Part shown: positions 18,001 through 25,581 of the stretch, one piece after another
How positions within the stretch are numbered: position 1 is the first letter of the stretch
Layout of the letters: each line of letters opens with the position of its first letter
Source: Hydrogenophaga sp.
Lineage (GTDB): Bacteria > Pseudomonadota > Gammaproteobacteria > Burkholderiales > Burkholderiaceae_C
Assembly (NCBI GenBank): GCA_016790705.1
Contig: JAEUOT010000046.1
Span: 62,001-126,000 of the forward strand
Direction: 5' to 3'
Length of the DNA stretch: 64,000 nt
The notes under the pieces: generated by a model
What the model saw: the letters and a program-made list of their open reading frames with translations, nothing else
Told to the model about the DNA's origin: nothing
Databases searched by the model: none
Translations under genes and position numbers: made by a program

Positions 18001-21000
18001 GGTCAGTTCGACCTCGCCGGCGTCGTCGAGCTTGGCCTCGCACAGCAGCAGGCCGCGCGCGTCGCTCTTGCCCGAGCAGATGCTGCCCAGGTCTTTCGAT
18101 TCGGTCTTGTTGTCGTAGGTGTAGAAGCCACCGACCATGCGCTTGCGCGTGGTGGTCGTGGTCTTGACCGAGGCGCGCACCTCCAGCGGCACGTTGGCCG
18201 CCGGCTTGCCGTCCAGCGTGAGCGCCAGCGCCTGGAAGCGCGCCTGCTGCCGGGTCGAGACCCAGCCTTCGGTCTTGATGCCCGCGACCACGGCGGCGGG
18301 CCAGAGCGTGGTGACGTGGCGCAGGGTCTGGGTCTCGCCGTTGGGGTCGGCGTAGCTGGCCTCGATCAGCAACTGCTGCGGCGCGGTCACGGCCGGCAGG
18401 TCCTTGATCTCAGTGCGGCCGCGGCCGTTCTTGTCCAGCGTCAGCGGCAGCTTGTCGGCGACCAGCTTCTGCGCGGCATCGGCGCCGTCCTCGCCGTCGT
18501 CGTGTTCCTCATGCGCCCGGCTGGCGGCGCGCGGCGGGTCGAAGCTGAAACCTTCGTAGCCGGGGAAGGACAGCGACTTGCGGCGCATCAGCGCCGAGAC
18601 CTGGGTCGCGAGGTTGCCCGCACCGCCGCCCGAGAGGTAGCTCACCTGCAGGTCGACCGGCGTCGCCGTCGCCGCCACCAGCGGCTTCTTGTCGTTGGCG
18701 CTGAGCTGGCCCTGCAGCACCGGCAGCCGGAACTCCTCGACCCGGAACTGCGCGCTGTCCAGGATCTCGGTGCCCTGGCGGCCCAGCGACTGCGAGAGCT
18801 GCACGGTGTAGACGCCCAGCCGCGCCGAGGGCGGTATGGCGAATTCATTGGTCGCGCTCAGGCCGCCGGTCGGCGTCTTGCGCCAGGCCACGGGCTGGCG
18901 GAACTCCTGGCCGCTGCCCTGGTGGGTGATGATCAGTTCGCCGCTCTTGAGGTCGGGCACATGGAAGCCCTTCATGTCCTCGGTGCGCAGGAAGTGCTTC
19001 ATCGACAGCGTTTCGCCCGCGCGCAGCAGGGCACGGTCCAGCACCGTGTGGGCGCGCTGCGTGGCGCTGGAGAGGTCGCCGTTCGGCAGGTCGAAGCGCC
19101 AGGCCTCAATGCCGCGGTTCCAGTCGCTCCAGGTGAAGGCCAGGTCGTCGATGCCGTCGGGTGACTTCGCGCGCGCGCTGACGAACCAGGCGCCGCCGTA
19201 GTCGCCTTCGTCGGGTTCACCGTTCTGGCACACCGGCGCGCGGCCGGGGATGCCGTCGAGCTTCACGACCCCCTGCGCGTCGGTCTGGCCCTTGGCGACC
19301 AGCTTGCCGCGGCAGTCGGACACCTGCACCGCGGCGCCCGCGACCGGCTTGCCCTTGTCCAGCGTGGTGACCCAGGCCAGCGCGTTCTCGCGCCCGAGCT
19401 TGAAGTGCACGCCCAGGTTGGTCACCAGCGCCGAGCTGCGCACGTACATCGTGCGGCCCTCGCCGTGGCGCTCGTCGAGCAGCGAGCGGCCCAGCCGCGG
19501 CGAGGCGATCTCGACCACGTGGAAGCCCGGCTGCAGCGGAATGCCCACCACCTCCATCGGCCGCGGATCGCCCGCGGGCGCCTTGGGCAGGTCCAGCGGC
19601 TTCACGCCCGGCAGGCCCTGCAGCAGGCCGAGCATGCGCGACTCGACCCAGTCCTTGTTGTCCTTGTCGATCACCTTGGGCAGCGGCGTTTTGGTCCATT
19701 GCGCCGCCAGCTTGCGTTCGACCGTGCCCTCGTGGAAGGTGGTCACGCGCTGGTACCAGGCAATGATCTCGGCGTCGCTGGAGAGCTTGAGATCGCTGAC
19801 CTTGCTGCCGGACACCGCCAGGCCCAGGGCCTTGAGCTCGGGTTCGACGTTGCGCACCGTGATCGGCAGCAGTGCCGCGCCACCAGGTTCGGCCAGCCGC
19901 TCGACCACACCGAAGGGCGCGGCCGCGAACTTCACCAGCGGCGGCATCAGGCCGGTCGCCACCTTGAGCGGGAACTGGCCGACATTGGCCGGTGCGCGGC
20001 CCGAGGCGTCGACCAGGCCCTTGGGCAGCTCGACCGTGTAGCTGGCTTTCTCGGTCAGCGTGGGCGCGAAGTCCACGCCGTCGACCGCATCCTCGCCCTG
20101 CGCATCGTCTTCCAGCTTGGGCTTGAGCGCCTCGCCGCCGGCGGCGGGCTTGAGCCGGATCTCCAGCGCCTGCTTCGCGGTGACCGGGGCGTTGAAGCGC
20201 AGCGACATGCCACGCAGCGGCAGGCACGGCGACTGCGCGTTCTCGCGCTCGCAACTGAAGGTCACCTTGAAGGGTTCGCGCACGGTGAAGTTCAGGCGCT
20301 GGTCCTGCCGCGTCACCACGCCGCTGGGCGTGGCCACGCCCTTGCCCAGCACCAGCTTCACCTTGGCGGCGGGCGTGAGCTGGCGCTGGCAGGCCAGGGC
20401 CACGACCTGGTCGGCGGGCACATCCTTGCGGTCCCAGCCGCGCGCCTTGACCAACTGCTCACGCTCGGCGCCGGTGATCAGCCGGACCGCGATGCGTTCG
20501 CCCAGTCCGTCCATGCCGCACCAGGCGCTGGCCTGGACGCTCTCGGGCGCGACCGCGCCGTTGAAGCGCAGCAGGAAGTACTGGCCTTCCTCGATCGTCT
20601 GGCCGTCGGAGGGCGCGCTGTAGCGCACCGTCGGGCCGCCGGTCTCGAAGGCGAAGCGCTGCTTGCCGACCAGCGGTTTGCCGTCCAGCGCCACAAAACC
20701 CGGCGCCACCTGCACGCTGCACTTCACGCCCGGCGGCAGCGGCTGCTGGAAGTCGTAGACCCAGGAACGGTCGTTGACCCAGCGGCCCGTGCCGGCCGAG
20801 GCCTGGGGTTCGTTGCAGGTGAGTTGCAGTGGCGCCGCCGCGTTGGGGCTGCCGAAATTCACGGCGGAGGCGTCGAACTTCGCGACCACCTGCCGCACCT
20901 TGGCGACCTCGCCCTGCGGGCTCAGGTCGGTGATCTGGACCGCCATCGCCGTGCCGGTGGCCGCCAGCCAGACACCCGCGACCGCCATCGCCTTGCGCAC

Positions 21001-21012
21001 TCGGAACAACAT
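15031..21012 (-). CDS. Bacterial alpha-2-macroglobulin (YfhM-like protease trap)
   Basis: A 1993-residue periplasmic protein thought to trap foreign proteases that breach the outer membrane. The thioester motif CLEQ is intact (Cys about 1501, in YPFACLEQKTSKSIG). Before it are the MG-type domains and the bait region, with DREAYPVRGTAQVTIQAKLP at the start of a conserved MG segment; after it come the thioester helical domain and C-terminal receptor-like domain. A signal peptide ends GTAMA-VQ but has no lipobox Cys, unlike lipoprotein YfhM, so the protein may be soluble. GGAGGGGGA precedes the start. Confidence 0.93.
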   Translation of the reverse strand: MLFRVRKAMAVAGVWLAATGTAMAVQITDLSPQGEVAKVRQVVAKFDASAVNFGSPNAAAPLQLTCNEPQASAGTGRWVNDRSWVYDFQQPLPPGVKCSVQVAPGFVALDGKPLVGKQRFAFETGGPTVRYSAPSDGQTIEEGQYFLLRFNGAVAPESVQASAWCGMDGLGERIAVRLITGAEREQLVKARGWDRKDVPADQVVALACQRQLTPAAKVKLVLGKGVATPSGVVTRQDQRLNFTVREPFKVTFSCERENAQSPCLPLRGMSLRFNAPVTAKQALEIRLKPAAGGEALKPKLEDDAQGEDAVDGVDFAPTLTEKASYTVELPKGLVDASGRAPANVGQFPLKVATGLMPPLVKFAAAPFGVVERLAEPGGAALLPITVRNVEPELKALGLAVSGSKVSDLKLSSDAEIIAWYQRVTTFHEGTVERKLAAQWTKTPLPKVIDKDNKDWVESRMLGLLQGLPGVKPLDLPKAPAGDPRPMEVVGIPLQPGFHVVEIASPRLGRSLLDERHGEGRTMYVRSSALVTNLGVHFKLGRENALAWVTTLDKGKPVAGAAVQVSDCRGKLVAKGQTDAQGVVKLDGIPGRAPVCQNGEPDEGDYGGAWFVSARAKSPDGIDDLAFTWSDWNRGIEAWRFDLPNGDLSSATQRAHTVLDRALLRAGETLSMKHFLRTEDMKGFHVPDLKSGELIITHQGSGQEFRQPVAWRKTPTGGLSATNEFAIPPSARLGVYTVQLSQSLGRQGTEILDSAQFRVEEFRLPVLQGQLSANDKKPLVAATATPVDLQVSYLSGGGAGNLATQVSALMRRKSLSFPGYEGFSFDPPRAASRAHEEHDDGEDGADAAQKLVADKLPLTLDKNGRGRTEIKDLPAVTAPQQLLIEASYADPNGETQTLRHVTTLWPAAVVAGIKTEGWVSTRQQARFQALALTLDGKPAANVPLEVRASVKTTTTTRKRMVGGFYTYDNKTESKDLGSICSGKSDARGLLLCEAKLDDAGEVELTVVAKDGEGHAHQSAASVYVTRQGELWFGGEDHDRMDVVPEKKRYEPGETARLQVRMPFRFATALVSIEREGIIDTKVVQLNGEDPTIDLKVEPGWGPNVYVSVMALRGRLREVPWYSFFTWGYQAPREWWTAFWYEGKEYVAPTALVDLSKPAYRLGVAELKVGTAAHEIQVSVATDREAYPVRGTAQVTIQAKLPNGQPAANAEVALAVVDQALLELGPNDSWDLLAGMWQRRNWAVETSTAQMEIIGRRHYGRKAISAGGGGGHSPTRELFDTLLLWKPSVVLDAQGRATVSVPLNDAISSFQVVAIADSGPGLFGSGQTKFRATQDLQIISGLPPLVREGDRFMAQFSLRNTTAQPMKVNVSARATLVETPAQTVEIPAGETREVAWDVTAPVPLGLGRFEALLWEVTAQDQNGKARDAAKFSQRVLPAVPLTVRQATLSQLDGPLTVPLATPSDALTDAQGALRGGIRMSLQPTLAEGLPAVREWFVNYPFACLEQKTSKSIGLRDAKLWQTVLAQLPTYLDSDGLANYFPPRDGDRPSGSDTLTAYLLSATHEAAALDPAWTLPDASRAAMLRGLENFVTGKVERGFWSPRQDLNLRKLAAVEALSRYGKANARLLQSIEIAPNRWPTHAVIDWLNVLRRVTDIPKRDEKLAEANQILRARLSYQGTKLVFSTEADDQWWWLMQNGDTNTARLMLAVMDDPAWKDDMGRIASGFIGRQQRGTWSTTTANLWGGLALQKFSARFEAVPVTGSTRAALGATSAAVDWSKVSRVDPKAPVAAGFATVGTTKADPNVATGPWRNNSVTLAWPKDGASSLAVQHQGNGKPWVTLQALAATPLKAPMSAGYTVKKTITPVEQAVAGRYSKGDVLRITIEVNASTDMTWVVLSDPIPGGATLLGSGLGRDSEIATSGEKRSGNGWPVFEERSFEAFRSYYDHLSAGSFKTEYTVRLNNVGTFALPPTRIEAMYAPEVFGELPNAPVKVEAK

Positions 21013-21074
21013 GCCGATTCCCCCTCCGGATTGGAAGCGGAAAGCCTACCGCAGATGCGTGACCGCGGACAGGC

Positions 21075-22424
21075 TCATTCGAGCGACTTGAGCTTGCGGT
21101 AAAGCGAGCGTTCGCTGATGCCCAGTCTCGCGGCCAGTGCGGCGCGGTTGCCCTGGTGCGCGGCCACGACCGCGCGCAGCGCCTCGCGCTCGGCGGCGCG
21201 CAGGACGTCGCCCGTCGGCAGGGGCGTACCCGGCGCCGGCAGGGAGGCCGGCACCAGCGCGCCGGGCAGGCCCGCCCGTCCCGCCCGGGACGGCACGCGG
21301 CCGGTGGCGATCGCGTCCTCCACCTGCTGCTCGTCGATGAGATCCCCGTCACACAACAGTGCGGTGCGCTCCAGCAGGTTGCGCAGTTCGCGCACATTGC
21401 CCGGGAACGGCTGCGCTTCGAGCCGCGCCAACGCGGCCGGCGACAGGCTCAGTCGCCGTGGCGCCGCGACCCGCTCCAGCAGGGCCGGGGCGAGCAGGGC
21501 CATGTCGCCCTGCCGCTCGCGCAGCGGGGGCAACAGGATCGGGAAGGTCGAGAGCCGGTGGTAGAGGTCTTCGCGGAACCTGCCCTCCGCGATCAGGTGG
21601 TCCAGGTCGCGGTGCGTGGCGGAGACGACGCGGATGTCGGCGTGGCGCAGTTCGGTGCTGCCCACGCGCCGGTAGGTCCCCGTCTCCAGCAGGCGCAGCA
21701 GCTTGACCTGCATCGGCAGCGGAATGTCGCCGACCTCGTCGAGAAACAGCGTGCCACCGCTGGCGGCTTCGACCAGACCCCCTTTGGCGGCGGTCGCGCC
21801 GGTGAAGGCGCCGCGCTCGTGGCCGAACAGTTCCGACTCGAACAGGGTCTCGGGCAGGCTGGAGCAGTCCACCGCCACCAGCGGCTTGGTGGCTCTCGGA
21901 CTGGCTTCGTGGATGGCGCGGGCCACCAGTTCCTTGCCGGTGCCCGACTCGCCCAGCAGCAGCACGGTGGCGCGCGAGGGCGCGACACGGGCCACCAGCG
22001 AGAGCATGCGCTTGAAGGCCGGCGACCGGCCGATCAGCCCCTGGGCGGCGGGCTGGCCCTGTGCGACGCGCAAGGGCTCCATCTTCTCGACGTAGAACGC
22101 CGGTTCGCCGTCGTCGCCCGGCAGCGGGGACAGCTCGATGTTCACGTATTCCTCGCCCTGGCGCGTGTGGTGCAGGTGCAGCACGCGCTCGCGCTGGCCG
22201 GACAGGCGCGATTGCGCCAGGGGACACGACTCGCCCGCCTGGTCGCAGGGCACGGCGAAGTGGTGCGAGACCTCGTAGCAGCGCCGGCCGACCACGCTGC
22301 GTTCCGGGCTGAACTGGCGCCGGTAGGCCGCGTTGGCTGCCAGGATCCGGTACTGGGCGTCGAACAGGATGTGCGGCTCGGGCAGGCCTTCGAGGAAGGC
22401 GGTGAGTTCGGGCAGGGGTTTCAT
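21075..22424 (-). CDS. Sigma-54-dependent transcriptional activator with Cys-containing PAS domain
   Basis: A 449-residue enhancer-binding protein. It has an N-terminal PAS-type sensor (about 5-115) carrying three cysteines, C49-x10-C60-x6-C67. An AAA+ core follows with Walker A GESGTGKE (158-165), the sigma-54 contact loop GAFTGA (205-210) and Walker B GGTLFLDEVGD. The C-terminal Fis-type helix-turn-helix contains GNRAALAARLGISERSLYRKL. The start at 22424 has CAGGAG five bases upstream. It is divergent from cydP, whose sigma-54 promoter it most likely activates. Redox, NO or a metal cofactor could be sensed by the Cys cluster (inference). Confidence 0.9.
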   Translation of the reverse strand: MKPLPELTAFLEGLPEPHILFDAQYRILAANAAYRRQFSPERSVVGRRCYEVSHHFAVPCDQAGESCPLAQSRLSGQRERVLHLHHTRQGEEYVNIELSPLPGDDGEPAFYVEKMEPLRVAQGQPAAQGLIGRSPAFKRMLSLVARVAPSRATVLLLGESGTGKELVARAIHEASPRATKPLVAVDCSSLPETLFESELFGHERGAFTGATAAKGGLVEAASGGTLFLDEVGDIPLPMQVKLLRLLETGTYRRVGSTELRHADIRVVSATHRDLDHLIAEGRFREDLYHRLSTFPILLPPLRERQGDMALLAPALLERVAAPRRLSLSPAALARLEAQPFPGNVRELRNLLERTALLCDGDLIDEQQVEDAIATGRVPSRAGRAGLPGALVPASLPAPGTPLPTGDVLRAAEREALRAVVAAHQGNRAALAARLGISERSLYRKLKSLE

Positions 22425-22444
22425 GCGGACTCCTGTGGCCATCG

Positions 22445-22478
22445 GGCAGAGACTGACATTCTCTGCCATTTTTGGCAG
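22445..22478. promoter_or_regulatory. Probable activator-binding (UAS) sites upstream of cyd locus
   Basis: Three half-sites form overlapping inverted repeats: GGCAGAG (22445-22451) faces CTCTGCC (22461-22467), and CTGCCA (22463-22468) faces TGGCAG (22473-22478) across TTTT. They lie 85-120 bases upstream of the -24 element, the usual distance for a sigma-54 enhancer. Confidence 0.55.
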
Positions 22479-22561
22479 TGCCTGTCCGGTGGTCGTAGCT
22501 GCCGCCTTGCCTGTTGCGCGTCAGATGTTTGATTTGCAAAGACTTTTCCCTGCATTGCGCA

Positions 22562-22578
22562 CTGGCACGGTTCTTGGG
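22562..22578 (+). promoter_or_regulatory. Sigma-54 (-24/-12) promoter of the cyd/octaheme locus
   Basis: CTGGCACGGTTCTTGGG fits the YTGGCACG-N4-TTGCW consensus: the -24 half is perfect and the -12 half has TTGGG in place of TTGCA. The predicted transcript would start near 22590, at or just before the first candidate cydP start, which favours the internal ATG at 22605. Confidence 0.65.
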
Positions 22579-22604
22579 AAAGCAGGCCCATGCCGCCCGC
22601 CGCG

Positions 22605-22784
22605 ATGACACGCCCAACCCTTTCCCTGCCACGCAAGCTGGCCATCGTGTTGGTGATCAAGACGGTTTTTCTGGTTGGTCTGTGGTGGGGCTTCGTGCGG
22701 GACCTGCGTGCGCCGGTGGACACCGACAGCGCTGCCGCCCGCCTGCTGGGCCCGCCGCCAGCCTCCAACCCTTCCGAGGAGTGA
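22605..22784 (+). CDS. cydP: Cytochrome bd small subunit, CydP type
   Basis: A 59-residue single-span membrane protein (MTRPTLSLPRKLAIVLVIKT then VFLVGLWWGFVRDL). It has basic residues before one hydrophobic helix with a WWGF end, then a short Pro/Ala-rich tail. This shape and its position immediately before cydA match the CydP-type small subunit annotated with proteobacterial cytochrome bd oxidases. A start at 22590 would add five residues but sits at the predicted transcription start. The cydA Shine-Dalgarno (GAGGAG) lies in its last codons. Confidence 0.7.
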   Translation: MTRPTLSLPRKLAIVLVIKTVFLVGLWWGFVRDLRAPVDTDSAAARLLGPPPASNPSEE

Positions 22785-22790
22785 CCCTTG

Positions 22791-24353
22791 ATGTCTGACC
22801 AACTGGTTGACCTGTCGCGGCTGCAGTTCGCGGCGACGGCCCTGTACCACTTCCTCTTCGTGCCACTCACGCTGGGCATGGTCTGGCTGCTGGTCATCAT
22901 GGAGAGCGTCTACGTGATGACGGGCAACGTGGTCTGGAAGGACATGACCCGTTTCTGGGGCAAGCTTTTCGGCATCAACTTCGCGCTGGGCGTGACCACC
23001 GGCATCACGCTGGAATTCCAGTTCGGCACCAACTGGGCCTACTACTCGCACTACGTGGGCGACATCTTCGGGGCCCCGCTGGCCATCGAAGGCCTGATGG
23101 CCTTCTTCCTCGAATCGACCATGATCGGGCTGTTCTTCTTCGGCTGGGACCGCCTCTCGAAGACGCAGCACCTGATGGTGACGGTGCTGATGGCGCTGGG
23201 CACCAATCTGTCCGCGCTGTGGATCCTGATTGCCAACGGCTGGATGCAGAACCCGGTGGGCGCCGAGTTCAGCTTCCAGACCATGCGCATGGAAATGGTG
23301 AGCTTCTGGGCGGTGCTGTTCAACCCGGACGCTCAGGCCAAGTTTGTCCACACCGTCTCGGCCGGGTATGTCACCGGTGCGATGTTTGTGCTGTCGATTT
23401 CGAGCTGGTACCTGCTCAAGGGACGCGACATCGAGTTTGCCCGCCGCAGCTTCCGGGTGTCTGCCGCCTTCGGTCTGGCCTCGGTACTCAGCGTGATCGT
23501 GCTGGGGGACGAATCAGGCTACACCGTCGGTGAGGCGCAGCAGACCAAGATGGCCGCGCTCGAAGCCATGTGGGAGACCAAGCCTGCGCCGGCCGGGCTG
23601 ACGCTGATCGCCGGCATCAACGAAGCGGAACAGAAGAACGACTGGGAAATCGAGATTCCCTGGGTGATGGGTCTGATCGGCACGCGCTCGATCAGCCAGG
23701 AGATTCCGGGCATCCATGAGATCAAGCAGAAGAACCGTGTGCGCATCGAGAGCGGCATCCGCGCCGTGACTGCCCTCGAAGCCTTGCGCGCCAACCGCGA
23801 GGACGCAGCAGCCAAGGCTGTGTTCGAACAGCACAAGGCCGATCTCGGCTTTGGCCTCCTGCTCAAGAAATATGTGGTGGACGTGCGCCAGGCCACGCCG
23901 GAAATGATCCGGCAGGCGGTCGACAGCACGGTGCCGCGTGTGACGCCGATGTTCTGGGGCTTTCGCGTCATGGTCGGGCTTGGGTTTGCCATGTTGTTCC
24001 TGTTTGCTGCGTCCTTCTGGTGCACGCTTCAGTTGCAGTGCGGGCACCGTCGCTGGCTGCATCGATGGGCGTTGTGGATGCTGCCCGCCCCCTGGATCGC
24101 CTGCGAGCTGGGCTGGTTCGTGGCCGAGTACGGCCGCCAGCCCTGGACCATCTATGGCGTTCTGCCGACGCACCTGTCGGTCTCCACGCTCAGTGTGAAC
24201 AGCCTCTATGGCTCGCTGGCCGGTTTCATCGGCTTCTACACCGTGCTGCTGGTGGTCGAGATGGTCCTGATGGTCAAGTTCGCCCGCATGGGCCCCGGCA
24301 GTCTGGGTACCGGGCGCTATGCCAACGAGCCCGTTCACCTCGCACACGCCTGA
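22791..24353 (+). CDS. cydA: Cytochrome bd quinol oxidase subunit I
   Basis: Haem-bearing subunit of the high-affinity quinol:oxygen oxidoreductase in the inner membrane. At 520 residues it is E. coli-like, with a long Q-loop. Haem ligands are visible: His20 in ALYHFLFVPLT (b595), His in FVHTVSAGY (b558), and Met in FRVMVGLG. GDESGYTVGEAQQTK and MWETKPAPAG mark the quinol-binding Q-loop. The start at ATG 22791 has GAGGAG nine bases upstream. It lies 15 bases before cydB and is predicted to belong to the sigma-54-driven transcript. Confidence 0.97.
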   Translation: MSDQLVDLSRLQFAATALYHFLFVPLTLGMVWLLVIMESVYVMTGNVVWKDMTRFWGKLFGINFALGVTTGITLEFQFGTNWAYYSHYVGDIFGAPLAIEGLMAFFLESTMIGLFFFGWDRLSKTQHLMVTVLMALGTNLSALWILIANGWMQNPVGAEFSFQTMRMEMVSFWAVLFNPDAQAKFVHTVSAGYVTGAMFVLSISSWYLLKGRDIEFARRSFRVSAAFGLASVLSVIVLGDESGYTVGEAQQTKMAALEAMWETKPAPAGLTLIAGINEAEQKNDWEIEIPWVMGLIGTRSISQEIPGIHEIKQKNRVRIESGIRAVTALEALRANREDAAAKAVFEQHKADLGFGLLLKKYVVDVRQATPEMIRQAVDSTVPRVTPMFWGFRVMVGLGFAMLFLFAASFWCTLQLQCGHRRWLHRWALWMLPAPWIACELGWFVAEYGRQPWTIYGVLPTHLSVSTLSVNSLYGSLAGFIGFYTVLLVVEMVLMVKFARMGPGSLGTGRYANEPVHLAHA

Positions 24354-24368
24354 TCAACGGAGCGCAAC

Positions 24369-25505
24369 ATGTTCGACTACGAAACCCTCAAACTGGTCTG
24401 GTGGCTGCTGGTGGGCGTGCTGCTCGTCGGCTTTGCCGTGATGGACGGCCACGACATGGGCGTAGGCACGCTGCTGCCCTTCGTCGGTCGCAACGACGTC
24501 GAACGCCGCGTGGTGATCAACACCGTCGGCCCGCACTGGGACGGCAACCAGGTCTGGTTCATCACCGGCGGCGGCGCCATCTTCGCCGCTTGGCCGCTGG
24601 TCTATGCCACCGCGTTCAGCGGTTTCTACTGGGCCATGCTCGCCGTGCTGTGGGCGCTGTTCTTCCGTCCGGTGGGGTTCGACTACCGCAGCAAGATCCA
24701 CAACGCCACTTGGCGAAGCACCTGGGACTGGGGCCTGTTCGTCGGCGGCTTCGTGCCCCCTGTGATCTTCGGTGTGGCCTTCGGCAACCTGTTCCAGGGC
24801 GTTCCCTTCCAGTTCGACGCCTTCCTGGTGCCCACCTACACCGGCAGCTTCTGGGCCCTGCTCAACCCGTTCGCCCTGCTGGCCGGTGTGGTCAGCAGCA
24901 CCATGATCACGCTGCAGGGCGCGACCTATCTGGCGCACCGCACCGAAGGCATGGTGCAGGCGCGCACGATCAAGGCAGGAACCGGCGCGGCACTGGTCAT
25001 GGTGCTCGGCTTCATTGCGGCCGGTGTCTGGCTGCAGTCCATCGACGGTTACCGCATGGCGTCGGTGGTGAACCCTGCAGCCCTTCCGGATCCGCTGGCC
25101 AAGACCGTGGTGCGCGAGGCCGGTGCCTGGATGGCGAACTACGCCGCGTTGCCCGCGCTGTGGCTGCTGCCTGTCCTGGGTGTGCTCGGCGCGCTGAGCG
25201 CTGTGGGCCTGATGCGCGCAGGCCGCACGCTCAGCGCCTTCGTCGCATCCTCGCTGGCCACCACCGGTGTCATCGGCACCGCGGGCGTAAGCCTGTTCCC
25301 CTTTGTCATGCCGTCGAGCACCCAGTTGCAGGCCAGCCTGACGGTGTGGGACAGCGTTTCCAGCCACCTGACCCTGGCCATCATGTTCTGGGCCACGCTG
25401 ATCTTCATGCCCCTGATCGTGCTGTACACGTCCTGGGCCTACCGGGTGATGCGCGGCAAGGTGACGGCCGCCTACATCCGCGAGAACGAACACGGCGCGT
25501 ATTGA
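24369..25505 (+). CDS. cydB: Cytochrome bd quinol oxidase subunit II
   Basis: A 378-residue polytopic partner of CydA, stabilising the haem-containing oxidase in the inner membrane. The start MFDYETLKLVWWLLVGVLL and the early motif GFAVMDGHDMGVG are diagnostic of CydB. GPHWDGNQVWFITGGGAIFAAWP follows, and the C-terminus ends YIRENEHGAY. CGGAG precedes the start. Its own cydX is not next to it: the expected small subunit gene lies about 3.1 kb further on, after a cytochrome c/cytochrome b/Rieske module. Confidence 0.97.
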   Translation: MFDYETLKLVWWLLVGVLLVGFAVMDGHDMGVGTLLPFVGRNDVERRVVINTVGPHWDGNQVWFITGGGAIFAAWPLVYATAFSGFYWAMLAVLWALFFRPVGFDYRSKIHNATWRSTWDWGLFVGGFVPPVIFGVAFGNLFQGVPFQFDAFLVPTYTGSFWALLNPFALLAGVVSSTMITLQGATYLAHRTEGMVQARTIKAGTGAALVMVLGFIAAGVWLQSIDGYRMASVVNPAALPDPLAKTVVREAGAWMANYAALPALWLLPVLGVLGALSAVGLMRAGRTLSAFVASSLATTGVIGTAGVSLFPFVMPSSTQLQASLTVWDSVSSHLTLAIMFWATLIFMPLIVLYTSWAYRVMRGKVTAAYIRENEHGAY

Positions 25506-25581
25506 CAGGCGTCGCCTGATCCCTTTGCACGCGAGAGACCGGAACACGCATTCCATCCACCCGAGAGCAGGAGACAAGCCA

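Noticed and set aside
25506-25581. A cydX directly after cydB
   Set aside because: No frame with the MWYFAW-type start occurs there; the real cydX is at 28644.
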